Origin: Bacillota bacterium
GTDB lineage: Bacteria; Bacillota; Clostridia; Lachnospirales; Lachnospiraceae
Reading direction: 5' to 3'
DNA length: 64,000 nt
Assembly (NCBI GenBank): GCA_023421505.1
Contig: JAEZTJ010000091.1
Span: forward strand, 62,001 to 126,000
This document shows positions 27,767 through 36,310 of this stretch, one piece after another. Within the stretch, counting starts at the first letter, position 1. Each line of letters starts with the position of its first letter. The translations under genes were made by a program, and so were the position numbers. The notes under the pieces are model-generated. The model saw nothing but the letters and a program-made list of their open reading frames with translations. It did no database searches and was not told the DNA's origin.

Positions 27767-28837
27767 TTAATTGAGGCTGTTATAGACTAGGAAAGCATCA
27801 GAGATATTAAATTGCTCTGTATCATGATTTCCTTTGGCGCCTACCGTCACAAGAATATATTCCTCATCATTCTTCCTGGCAAGACTGGCAAGGCATAGGC
27901 CGGCTTCACCGGTATAACCGGTCTTTCCACCAAGAATAGCGCCTCCGTTAAATTCCGGGGAATCTAGATTCTTAAACAATGTACTGTTAAAGGTAATACC
28001 TCCCGGATGTAACTTGGTAGACTGAGTGGAATGCTTCGTTGAAGTAAAAATCTCACGGAAGGTATCATTTTGCAAGGCGTATTCAAGTAAAAGGGCAAGA
28101 TCCTTAACTGTTGTATAATGCTCAGGGTCAGAAAGACCTGTTGAATTGGTAAAATGGGTATGCTTCATATTAAGAGCCTCTGCTTTTTCATTCATTAATT
28201 CTACGAAAGAAGCTTCAGAACCGGCGATATAATCGGAAAGCCCAAGACAGCATTCAGCACCAGAGGGAAGGATAACACCATATAACAAATCTATGGCTGG
28301 CACTGACTCCTCTGGTAAAAATCCAGCCATAGACGCATTTTCATCATATAGCTTTTGAAACAGATCGGAAGGTAACAGGATGGGCTCGTTTAAGTCTTTC
28401 ATATTCTCAATTGCAACAATAGCAGTCATTATCTTAGTTAGTGAAGCAGGATAGATTGTTTTGTCGCTATCTTTTTCGAATACAATTTTCTGATCTTCAA
28501 GACTGACTAAAATGGCATTGTTACTAGAGAGCTGTGTTTCTTTTAAGTCGATAACAGATAATTTACTTCCTTGCTCTGTCTTTTTGTCATTTTCTTTCGT
28601 AGAGGCTTCTATATAGGAAAAGGGTTCTGTGGCATCTTTATCTAACGATTCCTCTTCCACTATTACCTCTTCGTGGACAGACTCGCTTGTTGGAGGCAGT
28701 TTATTATTATTGCTCTGTTCGGAACGAAGCAGCTTAAATAGGCTTGTACAGGAAATTATCAACAATAGTATTAAAGATAACTGTAGCAGGATGGCAATGA
28801 ACAATTTCTTTACCGATTTCCTTTTACGTTTCTTCAT
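27767..28837 (-). CDS. D-alanyl-D-alanine carboxypeptidase (PBP5-like)
   Basis: A 356-aa serine D,D-carboxypeptidase that trims peptidoglycan stem peptides outside the membrane. A basic N-terminus and one membrane helix (about residues 11-32) anchor it, followed by an acidic linker. The SxxK motif is SLTK (S132, K135) and the KTG motif is GGKTGYTG (K305). The second motif reads SGAE (S192) where PBP5 relatives have SGN, so the Asn is replaced. ATG 28837 is chosen because AAAGGGG precedes it; the upstream in-frame extension is translation of a repeat element. It lies downstream of a VanR/VanS-like pair on the same strand. Confidence 0.88.
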   Translation of the reverse strand: MKKRKRKSVKKLFIAILLQLSLILLLIISCTSLFKLLRSEQSNNNKLPPTSESVHEEVIVEEESLDKDATEPFSYIEASTKENDKKTEQGSKLSVIDLKETQLSSNNAILVSLEDQKIVFEKDSDKTIYPASLTKIMTAIVAIENMKDLNEPILLPSDLFQKLYDENASMAGFLPEESVPAIDLLYGVILPSGAECCLGLSDYIAGSEASFVELMNEKAEALNMKHTHFTNSTGLSDPEHYTTVKDLALLLEYALQNDTFREIFTSTKHSTQSTKLHPGGITFNSTLFKNLDSPEFNGGAILGGKTGYTGEAGLCLASLARKNDEEYILVTVGAKGNHDTEQFNISDAFLVYNSLN

Positions 28838-28868
28838 AATGTAACCCCTTTCATAACTTGTTTTATAT

Positions 28869-28943
28869 AGGTAACTGCGAAACTCATTAATATTATGTGC
28901 TGTGTATACAGATGAAAATACGATATTGTTTCGCAATTAACTA
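28869..28943. repeat. Palindromic repeat family II, copy A
   Basis: AGGTAACTGCGAAAC (28869-28883) and GTTTCGCAATTA (28928-28939) form inverted ends, with GTGCTGTGTATAC in the middle shared with copy B. A further half-end, AGTTTGCAATTAC, lies at about 28951. The near end is 32 bp upstream of the carboxypeptidase start. Confidence 0.7.
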
Positions 28944-29017
28944 CTTGTATAGTTTGCAATTACTTATTTATTCTAAGTAATTTGAAAGGAGTTTTCTTTA
29001 ATTAATTATGATTGATC

Positions 29018-29033
29018 TCTTAAGATTTTCTTA
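29018..29033. promoter_or_regulatory. Candidate VanR-type operator upstream of the carboxypeptidase
   Basis: TCTTAAGATTTTCTTA on + (TAAGAAAATCTTAAGA on the gene strand) is identical in 16 bp to the core of the palindrome at 30944-30970 upstream of the vanR-like gene. Binding by the VanR-like regulator is inferred. Confidence 0.5.
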
Positions 29034-29038
29034 TGATT

Positions 29039-30169
29039 TTAAGTAGAGACTGCGGGTAGTAGTACTGTAAAAGTGGTATGACCATCTCGGCTATCTGCGC
29101 GAATAGAGCCGCCATGAGACGTTATTATACTTTTTGCAATAGCAAGTCCAAGACCGGATCCGCCAGTGACGGATGACCTTGCGTCATCCAGTCGGTAAAA
29201 CTTATCGAAAATAGTTTCCAGCTTATGTTCAGGTATTGTATTACCCTGATTATGAAAGGAAATTTGAACGTTCGTTCCAAGAAGCTTTGCCGTTATATGG
29301 ATTGCACTATTCTCATAACTATATGCAAGCGCATTTTTCATTATATTATTAAAAACGCGTGCTAGCTTATCTGGATCAGCTATAATAATTAAATTGTCCT
29401 CAGTATCTACAACCGCTGTTTTTCCGCTTGCAGACAATTGGGGATAAAATTCATCAGCCATTTGTAGCAGCATATAGGATAAGTTAATCTCCTGTTTGTC
29501 CAAAAGAATGGTTTGAAGATTATATCTGGTGATTTCAAAAAATTCATTGATTAGCTGCTCAAGACGAAAGGCTTTATCTAAAGTAATTTTTAAATATTTT
29601 GCTCTTTGTTCAATTGGCATATCAGGAGCTTCTTCCAGTAGACTTAAATAACCAATTACGGAGGTGAGCGGTGTTTTTATATCATGTGCAAGATAGACAA
29701 CCAGATCGTTCTTTCTTTGCTCTGCATTTTGAGCATCTAATTCTCTCTTTTTCAAGGTGGACTTTATTTTATTTAATTTCTTTTCGATGGTTTCTATCTC
29801 AGGAGACAGGATAACCTCTGTATCGTTCTCCTCAAGCAATCGGTCCAGTCCGTTATTCACCTCATTAAAATACTTAATCAAACGAAGCAGAGAACGATAG
29901 AAAATAATGATAAGAATTAAGGTGTAGCCTAATATTAACCAGAGGTACTTTTTGCCCTGAAAGATACCCCAGTACATTTGATAGGCTGTATTTTCCGGCA
30001 CATTCAGTATATTTTGCGCAAAGCTAATAAAAATTTTGGCAAATGGATCCTGTAGTATACCATCAACGAATACCTTTAATAGGATCCCTCCAATTAGTAA
30101 GGAAATAAGGGAGGTCGTAATTACCTGCAGTAGTATTCTGGTTTTTAACTTTTTAAATTTATTTTTCAA
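29039..30169 (-). CDS. VanS-like sensor histidine kinase
   Basis: A 376-aa membrane histidine kinase. Two transmembrane segments (about residues 11-36 and 75-95) flank a short outer loop of about 40 residues. The H-box is YLAHDIKTPLTSVIGYLSLL with H162, the N-box is RVFNNIMKNALAYS and the G-box is GGSGLGLAIAKS. From memory the cytoplasmic part is strikingly similar to enterococcal VanS (for example EQRKNDLVVYLAHDIK and FFEITRYNLQTI). A TTG start at 30169, behind GGGGAG within the vanR end, fits the family N-terminus; no ATG fits as well. It overlaps vanR by 11 bp. The signal sensed is unknown. Confidence 0.88.
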   Translation of the reverse strand: MKNKFKKLKTRILLQVITTSLISLLIGGILLKVFVDGILQDPFAKIFISFAQNILNVPENTAYQMYWGIFQGKKYLWLILGYTLILIIIFYRSLLRLIKYFNEVNNGLDRLLEENDTEVILSPEIETIEKKLNKIKSTLKKRELDAQNAEQRKNDLVVYLAHDIKTPLTSVIGYLSLLEEAPDMPIEQRAKYLKITLDKAFRLEQLINEFFEITRYNLQTILLDKQEINLSYMLLQMADEFYPQLSASGKTAVVDTEDNLIIIADPDKLARVFNNIMKNALAYSYENSAIHITAKLLGTNVQISFHNQGNTIPEHKLETIFDKFYRLDDARSSVTGGSGLGLAIAKSIITSHGGSIRADSRDGHTTFTVLLPAVST

Positions 30170-30854
30170 TCTTGTATCCCACTCCCCAGACTGTTTTGAT
30201 ATACTTTGGATTTTCAGCATTATCCTTCATTTTCTCACGGATATGTCTGATATGCACCATTACGGTGTTATTATTGGTATAATACTTCTCACCCCATACG
30301 TTGTAAAACAATTCGTCAGATTTTACAACACGGCCCCGGTTCTTGCAAAGATACCATAGCAGAGCAAATTCAGTAGGAGTCAAAGTGATTGGCTTCTCGT
30401 TCAGAAGGCAGGTGTGCTTATCCTTCTCGATTACAAGTCCGGAAAAAGCAATTACATTCTCATCCTGAGTAGTATCCGAATGATTATAACGGGTATAACG
30501 TCTAAGCTGTGCTTTTACTCTAGCTATTAATTCAAGGGGAAGAAAGGGCTTTGTTACATAGTCATCAGCACCAAGAGCCAAACCGGAAATTTTATCGATT
30601 TCATGATTCTTCGCAGTCAGCATAATAACGGGGAAGTTATATTTTTCACGTATTCTTCGACATATAGTAAGGCCGTCTATATCGGGCAGCATGATATCTA
30701 GGATTGCTAAATCAAGCTCGATTTCATTGATGCATTTTAGTGCCTCCAGGGCAGTATAATATTTGTATACGGTAAAACCTTCATTTTGCAGGTATAGTTC
30801 AACTAAATCGGCTATTTCCTGCTCATCATCAACGATCATTATATTAGCATCCAT
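30159..30854 (-). CDS. VanR-like OmpR-family response regulator
   Basis: A 231-aa response regulator with an N-terminal receiver domain (D10, D11, phosphoacceptor D53, T80, K102) and a C-terminal winged helix (LTPTEFALLWYLCKN, VHIRHIREKM). It ends in NPKYIKTVWGVGYKIEK, a tail that matches enterococcal VanR by recall, as does DLAILDIMLPD. It sits just upstream of the VanS-like kinase, with a D,D-carboxypeptidase further downstream, but no vanH, vanA or vanX is seen. Regulation of cell-wall carboxypeptidase, rather than glycopeptide resistance as such, is the cautious inference. Confidence 0.9.
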   Translation of the reverse strand: MDANIMIVDDEQEIADLVELYLQNEGFTVYKYYTALEALKCINEIELDLAILDIMLPDIDGLTICRRIREKYNFPVIMLTAKNHEIDKISGLALGADDYVTKPFLPLELIARVKAQLRRYTRYNHSDTTQDENVIAFSGLVIEKDKHTCLLNEKPITLTPTEFALLWYLCKNRGRVVKSDELFYNVWGEKYYTNNNTVMVHIRHIREKMKDNAENPKYIKTVWGVGYKIEK

Positions 30855-30943
30855 TTGTTATCTCCAACTTTCTAAATTCTTGTACTGTTCTTATTCATAG
30901 ATTATAACAGAATATGCTACTGATTTAATAGTATTGTATTAAG

Positions 30944-30970
30944 CTATTCTTAAGAAAATCTTAAGAATAG
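30944..30970. promoter_or_regulatory. Palindromic candidate operator upstream of vanR-like gene
   Basis: CTATTCTTAAG-AAAAT-CTTAAGAATAG is a perfect 11-bp inverted repeat, 90 bp upstream of the vanR-like start. Its core recurs at 29018-29033 before the carboxypeptidase gene, suggesting autoregulation. Confidence 0.55.
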
Positions 30971-31102
30971 TCCTTCCTTTTGAAGTTTAGAAAAATAAAA
31001 GTGTAAAATCCTGATTTAACGCTTTATAATGGAAGAGATTAATAATTGAAATTATGCAGCTTATATTGATATAGTATTGCATTTTCCGTATTATAAAACG
31101 AT

Positions 31103-31130
31103 GAGGCTGTTACTTAATTGCAACAGCCTC
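31103..31130. terminator. Bidirectional terminator after the DUF1292 gene
   Basis: GAGGCTGTT (31103-31111) pairs with AACAGCCTC (31122-31130) with a 10-nt loop. On the minus strand, the direction of the DUF1292 gene, a T-rich CGTTTTATAAT follows. Confidence 0.65.
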
Positions 31131-31191
31131 TGTCTTTATTCGATATTCCATTCAAATGTAATTTATAAAGATTTATCTTATAACTGTAAGA

Positions 31192-31551
31192 TTATTCTTC
31201 GTCCTCTTCAATTTCATCGAATTCCTCGTCGAACATTTCATCATAATCCTGTGAATCAAGGAGTTCTTCGAAAGCATCGGCAACAGCTTCAAACTCGTCG
31301 TCATCATCGATATTCAGAAGCTGGGGTTCACCGTCATCTTCTTGAATATAACGGTATAAGAATACATTATCCTCTTCTTCTTCACCCTCTTCTGGCTGAA
31401 GTGCAATATATTCCTTGTCATCTACAGAGAAAATGTCTAACACGATACAATTTAACTCTGTTCCGTCATCTAAAGATAATGTGATTGAATCATGCTCATA
31501 CTCATGATCATGTCCACAGCCGCAGCCGCCATCGTGATTGTGTTCGCTCAT
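31192..31551 (-). CDS. DUF1292 (YrzB-like) acidic protein
   Basis: A 119-aa very acidic protein. An N-terminal His/Cys-rich segment (HNHDGGCGCGHDHEYEHD) could bind metal. The DUF1292 core follows: ITLSLDDGTELNC, VDDKEYIALQP, VFLYRYIQ and LLNIDDDDEFEAVADAFEELL. A long Glu/Asp tail ends the protein. DUF1292 proteins are common in Firmicutes and their role is not known. It is monocistronic and ended by a stem-loop. Confidence 0.88.
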   Translation of the reverse strand: MSEHNHDGGCGCGHDHEYEHDSITLSLDDGTELNCIVLDIFSVDDKEYIALQPEEGEEEEDNVFLYRYIQEDDGEPQLLNIDDDDEFEAVADAFEELLDSQDYDEMFDEEFDEIEEDEE

Positions 31552-31737
31552 TATACTACCTCACTTTTTCAATTAATGTCAAGTGAATTCCCATATGGTA
31601 ATCCGTATTAAGCGATATACCGATTTAAAAAATTCAGCTTGTATACCCTAAAATATGTTAGAGTAATATAAGTAGAATGTACCAGATTGAGGTAAAAAAT
31701 GCAATATAAAAACGCAAATTAATTTGTTAAAAATATA

Positions 31738-31765
31738 TTGACATTATATATAAATAGCATAAAAT
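31738..31765 (+). promoter_or_regulatory. Promoter of candidate ncRNA
   Basis: TTGACA at 31738-31743, 16-bp spacer, TAAAAT at 31760-31765. No coding frame starts for 300 bp downstream. Confidence 0.6.
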
Positions 31766-31771
31766 TAATAC

Positions 31772-32005
31772 GAGAAAACTTGTAAATCTAGAGCTTGAAA
31801 GAAACTGGTGCAGGTAAAAGTTAATCCCGTAAGCAGTTCTGCTGTTTTGATATTACTTTGTCGGCATCAAGAGAAGCCCAAAAGCCTTATTTAAACCTAA
31901 GAGAGTTTTAAGTACTGGACGAAGGGATATGAGAATACCGACTACTAGATGAGGAACAAGATTATTTGATAGATTAATGATATGGGCTGTTGATCAACAG
32001 CCCAT
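31772..32005 (+). ncRNA. Candidate ~0.23-kb structured ncRNA or long leader
   Basis: A 234-nt stretch lies between a consensus promoter and a terminator-like palindrome, with no open frame. The 24-bp palindrome at 31982-32005 (ATGGGCTGTTGA and its complement) is followed by a weakly T-rich stretch. Possible long-range pairs are CTTGT/ACAAG near the ends, ATCCC/GGGAT and GTCGG/CCGAC inside, plus a local GCAG/CTGC. It does not match T-box, THF, cobalamin, SAM, lysine or c-di-GMP sequence marks that I can recall. Alternatives are a 6S-like RNA or an attenuated leader of the helicase gene starting at 32071. Confidence 0.4.
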
Positions 32006-32070
32006 AATGATTCCGTTTATTGTAAAAGTCGCATAGCGAGCCATTTAGCAGCATAGAAATGAGGATACTA

Positions 32071-34488
32071 ATGCAAGAGAACTTTCAGGAAATTAAAATA
32101 TCGGTACGAAATCTTGTTGAGTTTATTTTATGCTCCGGAGATATTGATAATACCAGAGCAAGAAGTGACGGTGAGGCAATGCAGGCAGGAAGCCGCATAC
32201 ATCGTAAGCTTCAAAAACAGATGGGCGCTAATTACCAAGCAGAGGTACCGTTAAGTATTACAGTACCCATAAATAGAGAGGAAATTGATTTTGAATTAAC
32301 CATTGAGGGAAGAGCGGATGGAATTATTACGAATAATCTCTTACAGGAGGATTATTCAGTTTTACTATTCGAAGAGGAAAATACCAACCCACCGGAGGTT
32401 ACCATAGATGAAATCAAGGGAGTATATATGGAATTATCCCATTTGACGGCACCGATTGGCGTTCATAGGGCTCAAGCCATGTGTTATGCCTATATTTATG
32501 CTACCAGACAGGAATACCCAAGGATTGGTATACGTCTGACCTATTGCAATCTGGAAACAGAGAATCTTCGGTATTTTGAAGAAGTGTTTACCTACGAAGA
32601 GTTAAGTAGTTGGTTTGACCATCTGGTACAGGAGTATGCTAAATGGGCTGCATGGCAGATCAAATGGTCAAAAAAGCGAAATACGGCTATTAAGGCGCTA
32701 GATTTCCCTTTCCCGTATAGAGAAGGGCAGAAGGACTTGGTAACCGGGGTTTATAAAACCATCTTACGAAAAAAGAAGTTATTTATTGAGGCACCGACAG
32801 GGGTTGGTAAGACGATATCTACAATCTACCCTTCGGTAAAGGCAATGGGAGAGGGTATAGCGGAGAAGCTTTTCTATCTTACAGCAAAGACGATTACCCG
32901 TACTGTAGCGGAGGATACCTTTAAGCTGCTGGGAGATAGCGGCCTTCTATTAAAGGTGGTAACAATCACAGCGAAAGAGAAGGTATGCGTACTCGACAAA
33001 CCGGATTGCAATCCCGGAGCCTGTCCCCATGCCAAGGGTCATTATGATCGGGTGAATGATGCTGTATATGATTTACTTAGCAATGAGAATGATATATCAA
33101 GAGAGCATGTAACGGCTTATGCCATAAAGCATTGTGTCTGCCCCTTTGAAATGGGGCTGGATGCGACACTCTGGGCTGATGCGGTTATCTGTGATTATAA
33201 TTATGCGTTTGATCCTAATGTTTATCTACGAAGATTTTTCATGAATGAGAAGCAGAATAATTATGTCTTTTTGATCGATGAAGCACATAATCTTGTTGAC
33301 AGAGCCAGGGAAATGTACAGTGCAATCCTATATAAGGATGATTTTCTTGAAGTGAAAAGATTAATTAAGGATAAAAGCACCAAGCTTGCTAAGTTGATTG
33401 AGTATTGCAATAATGATCTTCTTAGAATGAAAAGAGATTGTGATGAGTTTGAGGTAATGGATAATGTAGATGGTCTTTGTATGCATTTGATGAGTTTAAT
33501 GACAGAGTATGACTTGTTTCTACAGGAGGGATTGATTACTGAAGGAAAAGAAGAAATCACGAATCTTTACCTAAACATCAGGCATTTTTTAAATATGTAT
33601 GAGCTTAAGGATGAATGCTATACCATATATACTGATTATGAGGAGGAACGTTTTCGAATTAAGCTTCAATGCATGGATCCTTCTAAGAATCTACTTTCCT
33701 GTATGGATAAGGGGCGTAGTGCGATACTTTTCTCCGCAACCTTACTCCCTATTCATTATTATATGGAACAATTAGGCGGAAAAAAAGAGGACTATGCGGT
33801 GTATGCGCCCTCCTCTTTTCAAACCGAAAACCGTCTGATTATGATTGGTAATGATGTCAGTACAAAATTTACCCGAAGAAGCGAGACGGAATACTTGAAA
33901 ATCTTAGAGTATATCAAGGACTTTACGGGTGCGAAAACAGGTAATTATATGGTGTTTTTCCCTTCCTATCAGATGCTTAAGGAGATTGCAGCTCTTGCTT
34001 ATACAGAGCTAGAGGGAATAGTTATTCAAAGTAATAGTATGACAGAAGAAGAGAAGGAAAAATTCCTGGAGGAATTTGTCGAGGCTCCAAAAAGCAGCAG
34101 AATTGGCTTTTGTGTTATGGGTGGAATTTTTAGTGAAGGAATTGATCTTAAGAATAATAGACTTATTGGAGCGGTAATAGTAGGAACCGGACTTCCCATG
34201 GTATGCAATGAGAGAGAGCTTTTTCGGGGTTATTTTGATGAAAGAAATGGAGCAGGCTTTGATTATGCCTACCTTTATTCTGGTATGAATAAAGTACTGC
34301 AATCGGCTGGAAGAGTGATCCGTACAAAAGAAGACCGCGGTGCAATACTGCTGCTTGACGACCGCTTTACACAGAAACAGTATGTTAATCTGTTTCCGCG
34401 GGAATGGTTACCTAATATTACGGTAAATAGGAATACCATGAAAAGCTATTTAAGCGAGTTCTGGAATACTGACACAAAATTTGATTAA
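32071..34488 (+). CDS. DinG/Rad3-type (XPD-like) DNA helicase
   Basis: An 805-aa SF2 helicase of the Rad3/DinG group with an Fe-S cluster. An N-terminal region (residues about 1-200) resembles a Cas4/RecB-like nuclease-fold domain without clear catalytic residues. Walker A is EAPTGVGKTIS, and four cysteines that suit a [4Fe-4S] cluster occur in VCVLDKPDCNPGACPH and KHCVCPFE. The DEAH box is LIDEAHNL, and motif VI is QSAGRVIRTKEDRG. ATG 32071 with GAGG is preferred to ATG 32059. It ends 4 bp into the convergent VanZ-like gene. A role in DNA repair is inferred from the family. Confidence 0.88.
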   Translation: MQENFQEIKISVRNLVEFILCSGDIDNTRARSDGEAMQAGSRIHRKLQKQMGANYQAEVPLSITVPINREEIDFELTIEGRADGIITNNLLQEDYSVLLFEEENTNPPEVTIDEIKGVYMELSHLTAPIGVHRAQAMCYAYIYATRQEYPRIGIRLTYCNLETENLRYFEEVFTYEELSSWFDHLVQEYAKWAAWQIKWSKKRNTAIKALDFPFPYREGQKDLVTGVYKTILRKKKLFIEAPTGVGKTISTIYPSVKAMGEGIAEKLFYLTAKTITRTVAEDTFKLLGDSGLLLKVVTITAKEKVCVLDKPDCNPGACPHAKGHYDRVNDAVYDLLSNENDISREHVTAYAIKHCVCPFEMGLDATLWADAVICDYNYAFDPNVYLRRFFMNEKQNNYVFLIDEAHNLVDRAREMYSAILYKDDFLEVKRLIKDKSTKLAKLIEYCNNDLLRMKRDCDEFEVMDNVDGLCMHLMSLMTEYDLFLQEGLITEGKEEITNLYLNIRHFLNMYELKDECYTIYTDYEEERFRIKLQCMDPSKNLLSCMDKGRSAILFSATLLPIHYYMEQLGGKKEDYAVYAPSSFQTENRLIMIGNDVSTKFTRRSETEYLKILEYIKDFTGAKTGNYMVFFPSYQMLKEIAALAYTELEGIVIQSNSMTEEEKEKFLEEFVEAPKSSRIGFCVMGGIFSEGIDLKNNRLIGAVIVGTGLPMVCNERELFRGYFDERNGAGFDYAYLYSGMNKVLQSAGRVIRTKEDRGAILLLDDRFTQKQYVNLFPREWLPNITVNRNTMKSYLSEFWNTDTKFD

Positions 34489-35366
34489 AAATGCAGCGCA
34501 TTAAAGGAGAAGCGAGAATTTGTAATCCCTGAATAAAAATCATGTCCTGAAAATACCCGGAAGATAATATTAGTTAGGAAGAAAGAAAATATACCGAGTA
34601 CACCGCCAATCAGAGCATAGAATAGGTCATCAATATCGCAGCGTGCTGATATCGTAAAATATTGCATCATCTCGATCAGGAAGGGTAAAGCTAGAAGTGC
34701 CAGTAATTTAATAATAAGCTTTTGTCTATGCAAAACCAGTGAAATATAGAAGCCATAAGGAATAAAAATAAAACTGCGACTTGCCAGATAAGTGAGAATA
34801 TCGCTAAGCGGATTGCTGCCATAGATGTAATCCTCTATCTTAGCAGATATTATCTCAAAGGGGGAGAAATTAGCTGCTGTTATACTCTTGTCATATGCCC
34901 AGGGAAAAGCGTCAGCTGCAAAGCTTCCAAATACAAGAATAACAATATAAATAAGTAAAAATACAATGCTGCTATTACGATAGAAGGAGCGAAAATCCTC
35001 TATCTTGGAACCAAAGTCAAACATGTATCGTAAAAATGCGTAAATTGCCGGAATCATCCAGTTAATAAAGGCTATTCCGAGCATAGTATGGGTATATGGT
35101 AAGAAATCAGTAACATTACCAAAATAAGTGATGACAAGGATAACCAGACTGATGAATAGAGTTAAAAGGGAATAATTGAAGCAAGCGATATACGTTACAG
35201 TATGCTCTGTAAGCAGTTGACAGCAGAGGATGGAGATCAGTCCTGCTATGATCCATATAACAATATTAGCTTCAAAATAATAATAAGCGGCAAACTGAAC
35301 CAGGATGGTTAGAATACTTAAAAATATAATGGAAGTAGAAGCCTGTATGTTCAAACGTCTCTGCAT
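34485..35366 (-). CDS. VanZ-like family membrane protein
   Basis: A 293-aa protein with about eight membrane helices. The C-terminal half has the VanZ pattern: FIFIPYGFYISLVL, then LLALPFLIEMMQYFTISARCDIDDLFYALIGGVLGI. VanZ is linked to teicoplanin resistance in enterococci, but this domain is widespread and its role here is not known. The start is 18 bp downstream of the lipid kinase stop, so the two form an operon. The gene converges with the DinG-like helicase with a 4-bp overlap. Confidence 0.8.
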   Translation of the reverse strand: MQRRLNIQASTSIIFLSILTILVQFAAYYYFEANIVIWIIAGLISILCCQLLTEHTVTYIACFNYSLLTLFISLVILVITYFGNVTDFLPYTHTMLGIAFINWMIPAIYAFLRYMFDFGSKIEDFRSFYRNSSIVFLLIYIVILVFGSFAADAFPWAYDKSITAANFSPFEIISAKIEDYIYGSNPLSDILTYLASRSFIFIPYGFYISLVLHRQKLIIKLLALLALPFLIEMMQYFTISARCDIDDLFYALIGGVLGIFSFFLTNIIFRVFSGHDFYSGITNSRFSFNALHF

Positions 35367-35383
35367 CGTAACGCCTTCTTTCT

Positions 35384-36310
35384 TTAGAGTATTATCCTAA
35401 TCTGCTCCGGAACGCAATGAACCTTAATATGATTACAAACCGAAGGGATTTCACCATCTGTATGCACAGCGGCTTTATGATCAGTAATGATTTCTACTTT
35501 ATGACAAAAAAAGGACTCAACACCTTTAAAATGTATATGTTTTCCGGATAAAAGTGTCGGCAATAATAGGAAGGCTTTTGCTCTGCTAAGTCCATGCACA
35601 AGACAGACTGTAAGCTTTCCGTCACAGGGATCTGCACCTGGTGCGATTAATAGTCCGCCACCTTCATATTTATGTATCATGCTAGACACCAAAAGAACAT
35701 TCTGATAGGTGTCTTTTTTAGCAGCATCAATAATTACAGTAGCATTAGTTGGCTTTATTGTAAGCAGCTGCTTGATTGCAATGGCAATATAGACAAATTT
35801 CCCGGCACCGAAACGGTTTAATCTTTTCTTTAACGGAGAGGCTTGAACCTCATTGCATACATTAGCGTCATAACCTATTCCGCTGGAACAGGCAAAGTTC
35901 CTGGGAGCTAAGCTATTGTCAGGGAAATAAATTACTCCGTGATCAAGGTATTTGAACCTGCATGGTTTTAGAATATTAGCAAGCGCTTTTAACGGATCCT
36001 TAGGGATTTTTAAACTTCTTGCCAAATCATTGCTGGAACCGGAAGGGATATAGCCGAATAATACTTCAGAAAAATCTGGTATACCATTAATTACTTCATT
36101 AAATGTACCATCTCCGCCTAATATGACAATATTCTTAATTCCGGAGTTTTCACTGCATATCTGGCAGGCAAGCTCTGTGGCATGTCCTACGTATTTTGTA
36201 AATACGGCTGTGTAGGATATCTTAAGTCTATCCAACTCATCTTTTACGGTCAGCCAATACCGTATTCCTCTACCGGAGCTTGATTTAGGGTTTATTATAA
36301 AGTGATACAT
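35384..36310 (-). CDS. YegS/BmrU-type lipid (diacylglycerol-like) kinase
   Basis: A 308-aa cytoplasmic kinase of the DAGK_cat family, which phosphorylates diacylglycerol or related lipids. Marks are the N-terminal FIINPKSSSGRG, the GGDGTFNEVINGI motif at about residues 65-77, PSGSSNDLARSL, and ACSSGIGYDANV. The C-terminal lipid-binding half carries GGGLLIAPGADPCDGKLTVCLV. It is the first gene of a pair with the VanZ-like gene. Substrate specificity (DgkB against other lipids) cannot be read from the sequence. Confidence 0.9.
   Translation of the reverse strand: MYHFIINPKSSSGRGIRYWLTVKDELDRLKISYTAVFTKYVGHATELACQICSENSGIKNIVILGGDGTFNEVINGIPDFSEVLFGYIPSGSSNDLARSLKIPKDPLKALANILKPCRFKYLDHGVIYFPDNSLAPRNFACSSGIGYDANVCNEVQASPLKKRLNRFGAGKFVYIAIAIKQLLTIKPTNATVIIDAAKKDTYQNVLLVSSMIHKYEGGGLLIAPGADPCDGKLTVCLVHGLSRAKAFLLLPTLLSGKHIHFKGVESFFCHKVEIITDHKAAVHTDGEIPSVCNHIKVHCVPEQIRIIL

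Noticed and set aside
28838..28936. Longer N-terminus for the carboxypeptidase
   Set aside because: The extension reads through repeat copy A and has no ribosome-binding site; ATG 28837 has AAAGGGG.
31077..31484. 135-aa frame on the + strand
   Set aside because: It lies antisense to the DUF1292 gene, whose acidic composition gives a false basic frame.
31772..32005. Firm 6S RNA call
   Set aside because: Length fits, but the long closed stem with a central bubble could not be shown by eye.
27767..35366. Vancomycin resistance operon
   Set aside because: VanR-, VanS-, VanZ-like and carboxypeptidase genes are present, but no vanH, vanA/B-type ligase or vanX is seen, and the VanZ-like gene is in a separate operon.
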